A stretch of 64,000 nucleotides of DNA, from contig JALQBC010000006.1 in NCBI GenBank assembly GCA_023375675.1, positions 1,302,001-1,366,000 on the forward strand, written 5' to 3'. Every line of letters begins with the position of its first letter. Positions within the stretch are counted from its first letter, which is position 1. Below are positions 44,601 through 56,312 of the stretch, one piece after another. The notes under the pieces are model-generated. The model worked only from the letters and a program-made list of their open reading frames with translations, did not search any database and was not told where the DNA came from. This stretch comes from Cytospora piceicola. Taxonomy: Eukaryota > Ascomycota > Sordariomycetes > Diaporthales > Cytosporaceae. A program made the translations under genes and the position numbers.

Positions 44601-47600
44601 CCTTCTGGAAGACCTCAGGCGTGGAGCCTGCCATGGTTATGGGCCACTCTCTGGGCGAGTACGCTGCTCTACACGTGTCTGGAGTGCTGTCCCTGACGGA
44701 TGTTCTTTACCTCATCGGCAAGCGCGCAGAGCTCGTTCTCGAGAGGTGTGTTCCTGGGGCGTGTGCCATGCTCAGCGTCTTTGCGCCCCTGGAGAAGGTC
44801 GATGAGTATGTCAAGAAGCAGTCCAGCTGTGAGGTTGCATGCCATAACAGCCCAAAGGCGACTGTTGTCTCCGGCACCGCCGAGGAGATCAGTGCGCTAA
44901 AGACTGATCTCGAAAAAGATTCCATCAGGTCCAAGGAGCTGTCCGTGCCGTATGGCTTTCACTCTGTGCAGGTTGACCCCGTTCTCGATGATTACGCTGC
45001 GCTTGCCCGTGGAGTCGTTTACTCTCCTCCCAGTGTGCCTTTCGCATCCACCCTGGCCGCTCAGATTGTTGACAAGCCTGGTATGATCAATGAGATGTAC
45101 CTCATGCGCCAGACCCGTGAGAAAGTCGATTATACCGGTGCTCTCAAAGCTGTGGCTGAGCAGCTCAAGAACCCCGTCTTCCTCGAGGTCGGGCCAAGCC
45201 GTGTCCTAGGCTCCTTTGTGCAAGCTACCCTCGACTCCGTCCCAGCAGACCGTATCGCTTCCACATTGGAGGGCGCTAAGGAGAAGCCCTGGGCCAGCAT
45301 CTCCAAGAGCCTTGTTACTCTGTACAAGGCCGGAATCGATATCGACTGGGTTGCGTTCCAGGAGCCATACGTCTCCAACAACCAGCTCAAACTGATTTCG
45401 TCTCTGCCCGCATATAGCTGGGACCTCAAGGACTACTGGATCAAATGGACCGAGCCTAGGGAGCCTAAGGCTATTGCTGCGCCAGCTGAGTCCTCTGCGG
45501 CGCCTTCTACGACGACCGTCGAGAGACCTATTTCTGCGGTCCTCCACTATGTCGTCAAGAAAACTCTGTCTCCAAAGCTGGAGATCACCTTCAAGAGCAG
45601 CGCAGCCGATCCGGCACTCAAGACACTCATCCTGGGTCACCGTCTCCGCGGAGTCCCTGTCTGCCCTGGCGGTGTGTTCTGCGAGATGGGCATGGAGGGT
45701 GCAAAATACGCTCTGGAGGCACTTAACAAGACCGCCGACCTGGCTATTCTGACACCTTCATTCAACCGGCCGTTCACCATGCCTACGGGTGAATCCTCCG
45801 CTGAGATCCTCACCACGATCACCATGCCATCAGAGTCTAAGCTCCAAGCCACGTTCAAGGTATCCGATGGAGGAAAGACCTGGGACCTTGGATCCTGTGG
45901 CTTCCGCGTTGTCGACAACTCCAAATTGCAGTCCGACTGGGACAAGACCTCGTACTTTATCCAGGCGCGTATGAACGACATCGTCCGCGCGGCCAAGGAT
46001 GGCGATGGACACCGCTTCAAGCCGAGCATATTCTACAGTCTTTTCAGCCAGACGGTGCAGTATGCCGGCCCGTACATGGGTATCCAGGAGGCTTACATTT
46101 CTCCTGACTTCAAGGAGGCTGCCGCCGAGGTTGTTCTGCAGACCGACCCAACCGACCCGGGCACCAAGAGCAGCCCATACTGGAGCGACTCTCTAGTGCA
46201 CCTGGCTGGCTTCGTGGCAAACGTCAACCCTGCAAGACCCAGCGGCTCTATGTTCATGATGAATGGGTTTGAGAAGTCTGAGCAGACGGGTGAGCTCAAG
46301 GCAGGCGGCAAATACTTCTCCTACGTGCGTGTCACGAAGCAAGAGGGTGATAGCTTCAACTGCGACGTCTTTGTCTTCGACGTGAAGGCTGGCTACCGCA
46401 TGGTCCTGCAGTGCTCCAACCTGCATTTCCATGAAGTTGAGTACAGCGTGCTTGAGCGGGCACTGGGAAAGACCAACGCCGCACCTGTGACGAGGGCTGC
46501 GCCAAAGGCTGTTGTTGCTCCTACTAAGGCCGCTGCACCGGCTGGAAAGAAGACGAGGAAGGTCAAGAGGGTTATCAAGAAGAAGATATCCTCTGGCGGT
46601 GGTGCAAGTGTCCTTGATACGCTTCTGGGAGCCATTGCTGCCGAGACTGGCACCGATCTGGCCGAGTTGACGGACGATGCTGTTCTCTCTGAGCTCGGTG
46701 TTGATTCCATCATGGCTATACAGATCGCAGCTACTGTGAAGAACACCACTGGCTTCGATGTTCCTGGAACCTTCGTCTTTGAGTACCCCAGCATCGGCGA
46801 CCTTCGCAAAGAGTTCGCCTCTGCTGTTAGTGAGGGTGGCGAAGGTGGCGACGAGGAAGTCGAAGTCGAGGAAGAGATCGAAGAGGAAATTGAGGAGACA
46901 GAAGACTCTGCCCTAGTTGCTGCTGCCGCGGCACCTGCCAAGAAGGAGTCATCCGGCGGCCCAAGTGTGCTTGACACACTGCTTCACGCCATCGCCGCTG
47001 AGACAGGCACAGACATGAACGAGCTGACCGACGATGCCGCTCTAGGCGAGTTGGGCGTTGACTCCATTATGGCCATCCAGATCGCTGCAACGGTCAAGAA
47101 TGAGACCGGCTTCGACATCCCCGGAACATTCGTCTTCGAGTTCCCCAGCATTGGTGACCTGCGCCGTGAATACGGGAGTGCCGAGTCCACTTCCTCTGTC
47201 GATTCTTCGTCTGGCCGCTCATCTCCTGTCCAAGACGACACCGATGTCACTGATGCTGATGAGCCAGCTCCTGCTCCTACACCTGCTCCAGCCACAGCAA
47301 AGAAGGCTCCCTCTACGGATGTTCAGAAGGTCGTCCCAGGGGATGACTCCCTTGTCAAGGACTTCTCAGTCTTCAAATTCGAGGAGGATGACCAGGAGAA
47401 CATCGACTACGAGACCGTCCCCAAGGCCAAGATCGTGCTCATGCAGGGAAAGCCCGCGTCCGGCGAGACACCCCTCTTCCTCATCCCCGACGGATCTGGG
47501 ACAGCAGCGACATACATTCACCTCCCGCCCTTCCAGTCCGGCCTACCCATCTACGCCATAGAATCGCCCTTCCTCCGATGCCCGGGCAAGCTCTCCCGAA

Positions 47601-48369
47601 AGACCGGCATCCCTGGTATGGCCAAGCTCATCGTCGAGGCCATCCTCAAACTGCGGCCCGAGGGGCCCTACCTGATCGGCGGGTACTCGGGCGGCGCGAC
47701 CATCTCATACGAGGTGACGCGGCAGCTCACCGCCACAGGCCGCAAGGTACAAGGCCTACTGCTGATCGACATGTGCTGCCCGCGGTCCATGGTCGACACC
47801 ATCGACTCGATCCCCGAGCAAGGCCTGGCCATCCTGATGCGGCTCTCGCCGCCGGACAAGCGCTCGTTCTGGACGTCCAGCATGGCGAGCCAGTTCGCGC
47901 AGCAGCACCAGCGGCAGATCGTCCGCGCCGTGTGCCACTACGACCCGCCGCCCATGGACCCCAAGGACTACCCCGGCCGGGTGGCCCTCATCTGGGGCAG
48001 GAGGGGGCTCATCGAGAGGGCCAAGTCTGACCCCAAGGTGCTGGGCATGATGAGCAAGTTGAACGTGGAGACGGAGACGGTGGGCGGGTTCATGATGGAC
48101 CCGCGGATCGGGCCGGTGGCGTGGAGCGTGCCGAACAAGAAGGAGTCTGATCTTGGGTACAACGGGTGGGATAAGTTTGTGGGCAAGGATATCAAGATCA
48201 TGGTGGCAGATGCGGATCACTTGAGTATGCCGGTGCCTCCGGATGTAAGTTTGCCCCCTCCCCTTCCCACCATCTGTTAAGTTGAAGATGATGACTGACT
48301 GGGTACATACAGGTCAAGGAACTGCACAGATGCATCGAGGAGGCTCTGCCTTACTTGAATGGAAACTAG
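41638..48369 (+). CDS. Non-reducing polyketide synthase (SAT-KS-AT-PT-ACP-ACP-TE)
   Basis: Four exons: 41638-41933, 41995-42268, 42320-48244 and 48313-48369, giving 2183 residues. The 51-bp intron at 42269-42319 is in frame (GTAAGC...TTTCCAG) and would add 17 out-of-place residues to SAT if retained. SAT: Cys117 in PICGGLLN. KS: Cys522 (VDSACASSASAIT), EMHGTGTQVGD and VKANVGHCEAA. AT: TGQGSHYAGMG (~875) and GHSLGEYAA. PT: GHRLRGVPVCPGG His and YWSDSLVHLAG Asp. Tandem ACPs: Ser1653 and Ser1772, both GVDSIMAIQIAATVKN. TE: Ser1980 (GGYSGGA). It accepts a starter through SAT, extends it without reduction, and PT folds it to an aromatic ring. The TE then releases a free acid, ester or lactone. Two ACPs plus a TE is the layout of orsellinate/depside-type synthases; the divergent HR-PKS also fits resorcylate lactone systems. 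The choice cannot be made from sequence alone. Confidence 0.95.
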
Positions 48370-50850
48370 ATCGAAGTTGATAAGTGTACTGTACATGTGT
48401 TTCTTACGATAGGACGAAATTGTGGAAAATGGGCGAGTTCGGTTTTAGTGTGTATTGATTTTTGTTGGGGCTAGAGGCAACTGTACTTTTGTGTTATAGC
48501 GGTTTCGATAGATATTTCTCATATTCCGGGTCCAGATGTAATACATTTCTGTTCAGCTTGAATTTATATTACTATGAAATCTATTGACAGCTTGGTTCTC
48601 ACATAAGATTCCTATTTTAACAGTGCCCCTGATATCGTAGGCCCACTCTTGGAAATGGTGATTTTTTATATTAACACCGAAGTAACCCTTGGAAAGTATT
48701 TACCCTAACGGTAGTACAAAACCAAGACTTCTAGCTTTAAACTTAAGAATAGATCTACGCAGTGAGATGAACGTAAAAGTTTCTTAATACCATGGACCTG
48801 AAGGCACAAGTATGTGGTAGTGAATTCAAGGTGAATTTACCGTCAGTCATGGTATGGCTTACGATATTGAATATGGATTGCTGCTAAAGTCTCATATATT
48901 GCTGCAAATTTGACATGATTAGGGTTAAGTTCTGGTTGTTGATTATATTGGTAAGGCTATCCGTTACTTCAGCGGGTCAGATTTATGGTTAGTCTGATTC
49001 TATAGTATCTTTGATACCATAAATAAAGTCTGCCACATCGACACTGGTACACTTGTCATCTTCCGTCTAGAGATCCTCTTAGAAATATGCGTCCTCTGAG
49101 AAACATGCGGAGCAAAGCGCCAGACTCTAGTGGTGTGTCTCTCGGTCCACTGGCTCCGCTCACTACCACCGTAATTCAATGCCTCGGTTCCTAAGCAAAG
49201 ACACGCAATCGGAAGGATAGAGGACTCCGCATGAGTCTGTGTGGAACTCAACCGCGTTGAAAGGTGTTTCCGGCTCCGTCTTCCTCACGCAAAGAGACAG
49301 GCCCAAGGCTCTTCTAAGTCTATTTGAAGTATACAATGCGGACTTACATGGTGCCCACGTGGTGTACTGGGTCCAAGTCAAGGTAAGGAGACACTCAGAT
49401 TTGGAATGCCTCAGCACCACGTTCCAAACAGCAGAACTTCGGTGTGGGATCGTCACCGAGTACGATGCCGACCGGGATTTCAAAGCTTGGTCGAACCCTT
49501 GCAGTAACTCGAACCCTTGGCTCCACGAGACACGAGCCTGCTTCCGCGAATCCGCGTGTTATCGTTTACACATGTATGAAATGGCACCTGCCTTTCGAAG
49601 TAGGTGGGCACTGGTCGAGCTGGAGACGGTCCGGACCAGTGAGGAGGCTTATTACAACCGGTATTGGTCTTATTACGTCGAGAGCGGATCTCTCCCGCCT
49701 GGCTGCTTGGTTGAGTCCTTGTTTCCATGCCGAGTTGAACGTGTCCGCTGCACCAACCGCGTGGAACCCACGGGCCAAAGGGCAACTCCGTCACCTGGAC
49801 TTCTAAGGAACATTCCACATCATCAGAGGCACCACCGGCGGTCGGTGGAATACTGTTCCACGGAGGGTCTAGAAGGAATTTCGAAAGGGGCGCAAGCCGG
49901 AATATCGGATGTCGTATTATCTTCCCCATTGGGACATACGACGTTCCACTTACATGGTTTTCTTCAGCTCACAACTGCAGACCCGCCTGGACTCCACAGG
50001 GCTCGATAATCATTTAAGGGGCAGCAAGAGAAACCAGACAAATAATATTGGTAATGGAATATCAATATCGGGACTTGGTGGGTGCTTGATAACTCCTTGC
50101 AAAGGGCATGTTTTGCTAAGAATCAAGAGACGACGTCAAGCAAAGAGCGTTGTGGATACCCGAGACAAACATGGATATACCCCGAGACGATCAATCCTTG
50201 CTGCAGTCTACACTACATGACCACCATCCCCAAAGGAGTAAACACGCCCAGGGCGTGTGCACAAGCTGACAGAGATCTCGGCACTGGCGACGGCGATCAT
50301 GCCCCACGGCGTGGATGACGGGTGTGGGTTATATCCTACACACCTGCATGCTTCTGGAAGGTGGAAATGGGAACGGGCATCACAGCCCCTGGAAGCGCCG
50401 TCCATACATGGATGACTAAGGGGGCAAAGGGAAGACATGCTCCAAGGGACCACAAGTCGGCGGTCACGAAGTTGGAGTGCCGATATCCTTGGAGCTACGG
50501 ATTGTCAACCTGACGGAGGCAGTGTCATGGAAAACCGATGTTCAACGGAGAGAAAATGCATGAAAAAGAGAGCAAAGAATGGCGGAATAAAATTAAGTTG
50601 ATGCCAAGGAAAGCGTTCGTTCTTCAATCCCCTTGTCTATCATTCTGCACTTCCTTGCCAGTCTGTATCCCAGCTCCCAATCCCTGACAAGCCCATCTGT
50701 TATTGCTCCGGCCCTGGTGGTCCAATAGGGAAAGATAATAGTGACACCACAAACAAATATACCCTCCCAAGCCAGCAATATTATCCTCTGACGCTGGAGC
50801 AGAAGAAACGAACCTCCTCCCTCGTCCATCTACACTGAAGCTGCAACAAG
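48370..50850. other. Intergenic, 2.5 kb, between NR-PKS and MFS genes
   Basis: No convincing gene. The longest frame (49239-50009, +) lacks an ATG at its head and any recognisable domain. A CT-rich tract ~50640-50840 precedes the transporter ATG. Confidence 0.5.
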
Positions 50851-53178
50851 ATGGCTTCACAAAACCCTTCATATCTTGGGCCTCCTACACAGACACGTTG
50901 GACCTGGGACCAGGTCGTCAACCAAGTTGTCGAAGCCAAACCGGCTCCAACAAGACCCAACTCGATGTATGTGGGAGGCAACCCCTTCAGCAAACCGGCC
51001 AGCAAAGAAGGCATCTCCAGGGAGACTCGACAGACCGCTCAGCCCTTCCAAAACGGAAACAGTTCGAATGCCAAAGCAGCACCTAAACGGTCCAACTTCG
51101 TTGAAGGCCCAGATCATGATGTCGACCTCGACCATGGCTTGGATTCTCTGCCAACAACTGCTCGGACCTCTACCATTGTGCCCAAGATGAGCGAGGAGGT
51201 CATGTCCATCAACCGTGCATTTTCAGATGTAGGCGAGAAAGACCTCGAAATCAATCTCGACTTCGGCAATACCATCAACAAAGAAACACGCCTGTCCCAC
51301 ACCGCATCGCATTCGGGCTCATCCACCGTGAATGAGGACCTCGATGAGGTACTTCCTTCCAAACCAGATGCGGCCCATATCCGTACGGAATCCAAAGACG
51401 AAGAAGGTATCGAGATGATGGATCTCGAGGCTGGAGCCAAACCCGCAGATGATGCCGAAGCCGCACCCAAAGCTCCCTACTCTGCCTTCCCAGTCAAGGC
51501 AAAGAGGTTCATCGTCCTCGGCGCTGCTTCAGCTTCCGTCTTTGCACCACTGTCTATGCAAATCTATCTACCCGCCCTGAACGACCTCGTCGACGAATTC
51601 AATGAAAGTAGGACCAAGATCAACCTCACCATCTCTGTATACATGATCTTCATGGCCATTGCCCCTATGGTCATCGGCGGATTCGCGGATATCAGTGGCC
51701 GTCGGCCCGCGCTCATCTCCTGTTTCGCCATCTACATCGTCTCATGTGTACTTCTGGCTTCATGCCACGGTTATTCTCAACTCATGGCCTTTCGAATCAT
51801 CCAGTCCATCGGTGCCAGTCCAACGATCGCCATCGCATCTGCCGTGGTCGCAGATATCGTCACCAGCGCCGAGCGTGGGAGTTATGCAGCCCTGGTCGCC
51901 GTGCCAGTCATCTTCGCCCCGACTCTGGGACCTGTCATCGGTGGTCTCCTCACGCAGTACCTCGGCTGGCGCGCGATCTTCTGGTTCCTTCTCATCGCGG
52001 GTGTGATAGCCATAATTCTGCTTACTCTCGCCTTCCCCGAGACGTGTCGCGTCATCGTGGGCGACGCCTCGGCCAGGCCACCGAAGCTGTACCGAACAGC
52101 CTTGCAGGCCATACGCAACGACAAGCCCGAAAGCACCGAGACGGCCATCCTGGAGAAGGCCAAGCTCCGCGGGCTCGCGACTCGCAGGAAGATGATGTGG
52201 AACGCCCTGACATCCGGCATCCGCGTGCTCTTCACTAAGGAGCGGTTCTACCTCCTCATTTACGTGGGCATTATCTTCTCCGGGTTCAACGCCATCGCCA
52301 CCGAGATCCCCACGCAGTTCCGCGAGATATACGGCTACGACTCGCTCATGGTGGGAATCATGTACCTCCCCATGGCGGGCGGTGCCGTGGTATCGACCGT
52401 CATCGTTGGCAGACAGATGAACAAGAACTTCCGCAAGCACGCCATCCGCCAGGGCATCAAGATCGAGGAGGGCCAGCAGATCGACATGAACGAGTTCCCC
52501 GCCGAGAAGGCCCGGCTCGAGGTCACGCTGCCGAGTCTGCTCATTTGCACCGCCGGCCTGATCTGCTGGGGGTGGGTGCTGGAGGAGAAGACTAGTGTCG
52601 CTGCGCCTTGTGTCTTGCTTTTCTTCCTGGGTGTTGGACTCAACGGCGTCATGGCGTCTACGAATGCTCTGCTTATGGATATTTCTCAGACCCAGGCTGG
52701 TGCTGTCATGGCTGCGAGCAACCTCACCCGGTGTGCTCTTGGTGCCGTGGCGTCCGCCGTCATCCAGCCGATGATCAACAGCGTGGGCATCCAATGGGCT
52801 TACATGATCTACGGATGCATATACGTGCTCTTCGCCCCGCTACTGGCCCTGCAGTACTTCAAGGGCCACCAGTGGCGAAGAGAGGCCAAGGCGCGGGAGG
52901 ACAAGCTGCGTGACAGGGCGATAACCGAGGATGTGCTGAGCGGGAGTGATCCGGCCACGGCGGCCGAGGCCCAGTCGGTGCACCCGCAGCAAGAGGAGAG
53001 GGAGGCACAGGAGGGGTTGACGGGTCTGCGGTTTTCTACTCTGCAGTTGTCTGCAGCAAGGCCGGACAAGGAGAAGAAGGCGGAGGCGAGTGCTCCTGGG
53101 GCCCCGCTGGTGCCGGTGTCGTCTCGGCCGGCTACTATCAAGGAGGAGAGTGCGAGAAACTCTATTGCTAAGGAGTAG
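50851..53178 (+). CDS. MFS transporter, DHA1 type, PKS-locus associated
   Basis: A single exon of 775 residues with ATG at 50851. An unusually long hydrophilic N-terminus (~215 residues, Ser/Glu-rich) precedes the first membrane helix (FIVLGAASASVFAPLSMQIY). The MFS motif A equivalent is GGFADISGRRPALIS after helix 2, and the motif C-like VPVIFAPTLGPVIGGLLTQ in helix 5 is typical of drug:H+ antiporters. A large central loop (~420-480) separates the two six-helix halves, and a ~100-residue acidic/basic tail ends the protein. It is probably a plasma-membrane exporter for the polyketide or self-protection. The inference comes from position: same strand as, and downstream of, the NR-PKS. It converges with the gene at 53312-54085. 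Confidence 0.93.
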   Translation: MASQNPSYLGPPTQTRWTWDQVVNQVVEAKPAPTRPNSMYVGGNPFSKPASKEGISRETRQTAQPFQNGNSSNAKAAPKRSNFVEGPDHDVDLDHGLDSLPTTARTSTIVPKMSEEVMSINRAFSDVGEKDLEINLDFGNTINKETRLSHTASHSGSSTVNEDLDEVLPSKPDAAHIRTESKDEEGIEMMDLEAGAKPADDAEAAPKAPYSAFPVKAKRFIVLGAASASVFAPLSMQIYLPALNDLVDEFNESRTKINLTISVYMIFMAIAPMVIGGFADISGRRPALISCFAIYIVSCVLLASCHGYSQLMAFRIIQSIGASPTIAIASAVVADIVTSAERGSYAALVAVPVIFAPTLGPVIGGLLTQYLGWRAIFWFLLIAGVIAIILLTLAFPETCRVIVGDASARPPKLYRTALQAIRNDKPESTETAILEKAKLRGLATRRKMMWNALTSGIRVLFTKERFYLLIYVGIIFSGFNAIATEIPTQFREIYGYDSLMVGIMYLPMAGGAVVSTVIVGRQMNKNFRKHAIRQGIKIEEGQQIDMNEFPAEKARLEVTLPSLLICTAGLICWGWVLEEKTSVAAPCVLLFFLGVGLNGVMASTNALLMDISQTQAGAVMAASNLTRCALGAVASAVIQPMINSVGIQWAYMIYGCIYVLFAPLLALQYFKGHQWRREAKAREDKLRDRAITEDVLSGSDPATAAEAQSVHPQQEEREAQEGLTGLRFSTLQLSAARPDKEKKAEASAPGAPLVPVSSRPATIKEESARNSIAKE

Positions 53179-53285
53179 ATCATGGATATGTGTAGCGAGA
53201 ATAGACTGTGAATTCATGTGTTTCTATCTAGATATCTGATGCTCATCATTGCTCCTGTAAATTAGATGCTGGTTGAATGTTAAAT

Positions 53286-53310
53286 ACACACACACACACA
53301 CACACACACA
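53286..53310. repeat. (CA)n microsatellite
   Basis: About 12-13 perfect CA dinucleotides in the short (133 bp) gap between two convergent genes. Likely length-polymorphic. Confidence 0.95.
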
Positions 53311-53311
53311 C

Positions 53312-54085
53312 TTATTCCAGCCCATCCATGCCCGGAGCCGTACAGATACAAGGACTGGAGCAGTGCGCCGACGACCCTGTAGCCGGATCCGCAGGGCTAA
53401 AAACGAACATAGCCCCAATCGAATTCTTCGACATTTTTGAAACCGGGAATAGAATGTTCGCCCGCCCAAATGTCTTCTCCCACTTCCACTTCGGCTGCTC
53501 CGCATTGTTCTTCATGGGTTTGAGCTCCGACGTCAGCGCCACCAGTCCCAGCACGTCGTGCAGGTTGTGCCTCTTCAAAATAGTGAAAAGGTCCCTAACA
53601 AAAGCACTGTTCTCCTCGTCACTGGGAGAGGAAATGGGCTCCTCGCCGTTGAGCATGTAGCGGAACTTATATGGCTCGGCCTTGACGGGGTCCACTCGAG
53701 TGATGCCAGGCTTCAAGACGAAGCAGCGCGGAACCACGCGGCCCTGAGTCAGGGTTGCCTTATCGACTCCGCTCAGCTGCTTTGTGTTCCACGGTGTCGC
53801 TGTTCGCTCTACCTCAACGAGGATCTCGTTGGGGCCCATGTGGAAGTGCCGATGAAGGAGTTGGAGCCCGAATTTTTGGCGGGCGTCAGGGTATCGCTCG
53901 AATAGAGCGCTGTGAACATGATTAAAACACTTGAAGAATGCGAACACTTCAAAGGCATGCAAGACTCACAGGATCTCATCGTCAAGGACTCTCTGGGCTG
54001 ACTGGGCCTTGAACGCGTCGTAGGCTTCTCGCAAGTTTGGAAGGTTATCGTAGGTCTTGGGATTGTAGGCAATCAATGGGCCCAT
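53312..54085 (-). CDS. Conserved-looking protein of unknown function beside the PKS locus
   Basis: Two exons: 54085-53970 and 53909-53312, with a 60-bp GT-AG intron at 53910-53969; 237 residues. The start MGPLIAYNPKTYDNLP is followed by a helical segment (LREAYDAFKAQSAQRVLDD). A His-rich stretch follows (LQLLHRHFHMGPNEILVEVE). The remainder is mixed with no signal peptide and no membrane helix. I do not recognise a characterised family. The paired histidines (HRHFH) could bind metal, but that is speculation. Its position directly behind the MFS exporter and its well-formed gene structure make it a candidate member of the PKS cluster. Confidence 0.75.
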
Positions 54086-55294
54086 TGTGTAGAGTTGTAG
54101 TGTATGTTTGGTATCCGCTCTTGGATTACTATCCTTCGTTGCTTAAGGATGTGGAACTTATAGTACGGAAGTTTGACTGTTGTAGTGTTTGCTGGGTTTT
54201 GTTTGCCTAAGAAAATAACTCCGCTTCGGCGACGATAGCCACCACTGTACTGTCTAGGAGCCTTTTCTTGTCGAATTTCGTGTAGTTCCAACTAGTGAGT
54301 CAAAATTTAGCTTTTTGGGATAATTGTGGTAGGAATTGGTGTGACGGGCCAAGTAACAAAGTGACCGCAGATCTAAATATGCGATACAGGTATCACTCGC
54401 CGTCAGTCACTAATCTTTATGACCGGAAGAGCAATATTGGAGGAATATAACATAACTTTATAACCTATCTTACCATGTTTTGCTTCTTCGTGTATTTAGA
54501 GACTGATGCTGCCTTCACATGATTATCCTAGGTAAGGCAATCTTCTGGCCCCCTTGCCTAAAGGCTCAAACCTTGTGGTAGCAGCATCTTCAAACAGCCT
54601 AACATCTTGGTGTTTTTCTTCTTCCATCGCCACTTTAAAGCCTAGAACCTAACTCGTCTGCAGCCAGAGTTTCGGATTAACCTGAAGTATGGTAGTACGG
54701 CTGTCCCAAAGAGGACAAAGTTCCTGCTGTGTAAACCTTGAAAGCCACAAACCCCGCCACCACTGACTTTCTAGGTATTTATGAGATCATTTCGCAAGCT
54801 CATTCCTGGAATCCCATAAATAAGAGATCCGATCATGGATTTTCCGGCAATGGCACCGATCCTTGGCTCTACCCAAATATGCTCCGCGCTTAGCACAGGG
54901 ATACTCGAGTCTCGAGGAAACTCCGTTGTCTGACACGTATTTCGAGACAGCTGCTTGCATTGGTGGCGACTTTTTCTAGGCGTCCATTCCTATCTCAGTA
55001 GGTATTCAATGGAGAGTTGGAGCGTAGGTGCCCAACTGACATGGATACCATCAGCTGCATAGAGATGTATACGACAGATACACGATGTACTAATATTGGT
55101 AGGAGTATCTGACTGTCATCTGATTGGATGAAGGATGAAGTAGGTTGAAGGCTTTTTGGTCAAACTGCAGATAGGCAATGCAGACTCCCTTGGTAGCAAC
55201 CTTGTAAGCTCCTCGCTCTAAGCTCTACCCTGCCTGATTCATCTTCCTAAGGGAGGTGTGCGCCCGGTCCAGGGACTCTTCCAAGATCCGAGGC
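54086..55294. other. Intergenic, 1.2 kb
   Basis: No supported gene, RNA or repeat seen. Confidence 0.5.
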
Positions 55295-56057
55295 TTAAAA
55301 AGGAGCGCCCCCAGGGACATTGAAATTCTGAACAACAGTCGTAGCTGTGCAACCAACTGGTGAGGACCCGTCACTGCCAAACACACCCCATCTCAGGACC
55401 GTACTAGCCACGTCGTTCACAGTGTCCGAGCACGCAAACCAGTTCTGGGAGGCAGCAGTGAGCTTGTGGGCAACGGAACCTAGGCGTGAAGGGCCGTTTG
55501 TCAGTTGGAGAGTCTACTGTGAAAGGGATTTTGACATTCCAAGGTTCGAAAACGTACCATTATCCACGGCAAAGTCGAATTCTTGGTAATTCTTCACGGC
55601 AAACACATTGATAGCGAATCCATACAGTTCACCAAGATCAGGCACAGAAATACCGTAGAGAGCGGGTTCGACGGCCGAGCTGTCCGTGAGATCAAGAATT
55701 ATCGCTTTGGAGAAGTTTTCATCTTTGCTTGTCGAACTCATGTTGACATATGCTACATCTCGTGGATCAGTCCAGTCCTCATGAATGTAGTATGTCGACT
55801 CCAAAAGTGGCATGGACAGGGGTCAGCGTACCGGGAGTGCCGGGATAGACGCTCACGTCTCCTCCCTGTAGTACCAAATCTCCCGTCCCGTTGGATACGG
55901 CAGTCAGGGAAACGTATTTACCGTCTACAGACATCTGGAGTGAAAACTCGTCGCTAGTGGGCGGGGTGACTCCTCGTGTCTGTTTGTGTTGCAGAGCAGG
56001 AAAGGCGTTGACCACAACCAACAGCCCTAGGAACACTGATAAAATAATCGAAAACAT
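55295..56057 (-). CDS. Small secreted protein (3 exons)
   Basis: Exons 56057-55857, 55798-55558 and 55479-55295; introns of 58 and 78 bp; 208 residues. MFSIILSVFLGLLVVVNAF is a signal peptide. Intron 1 has a good donor (GTGAGC) and a CTGAC branch-like site but a weak GAG acceptor. Intron 2 has GTACGT and CCTAG. With both removed the frame reads through to STVLRWGVFG and CTATTVVQNF and stops at TAA 55297-55295. Two cysteines in the last exon (FACSD, VGCTA) may pair. Without splicing the protein would truncate after ~85 residues, so the spliced model is preferred. It is an extracellular protein of unknown role; this type of short secreted protein is common among candidate effectors and cell-wall proteins. 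Confidence 0.72.
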
Positions 56058-56312
56058 GATTTCGGTTACTTGTATAATTATTTGTCTAATCAAGAGATAT
56101 TGAAAACTGTCCAAGTAGGCCCACTGAAACCAGGGAGCCGGCACTTTTATATCCTCGTCGACTTGACGTAGAGTTCCACCACAGTGGTCGTTGAGTACAC
56201 GCACGAAATTATTACTTGAGTAGCGAACAGTGCTACCATTGGACCAATCCCTTGGGCCGTTGAACGAGCGACAAAGCTTGTCATTCGCTGCATCGGCTCG
56301 CATGAGGATCCG

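Noticed and set aside
49239..50009. 256-codon open frame on + between NR-PKS and MFS
   Set aside because: It begins at a GTG codon, has no recognisable domain, and strong frames of similar length exist on the other strand; likely chance.
51760..52794. 344-codon antisense frame over the MFS gene
   Set aside because: Shadow of codon bias in the real gene; composition is Asp/Glu/Arg-rich without a fold signature.
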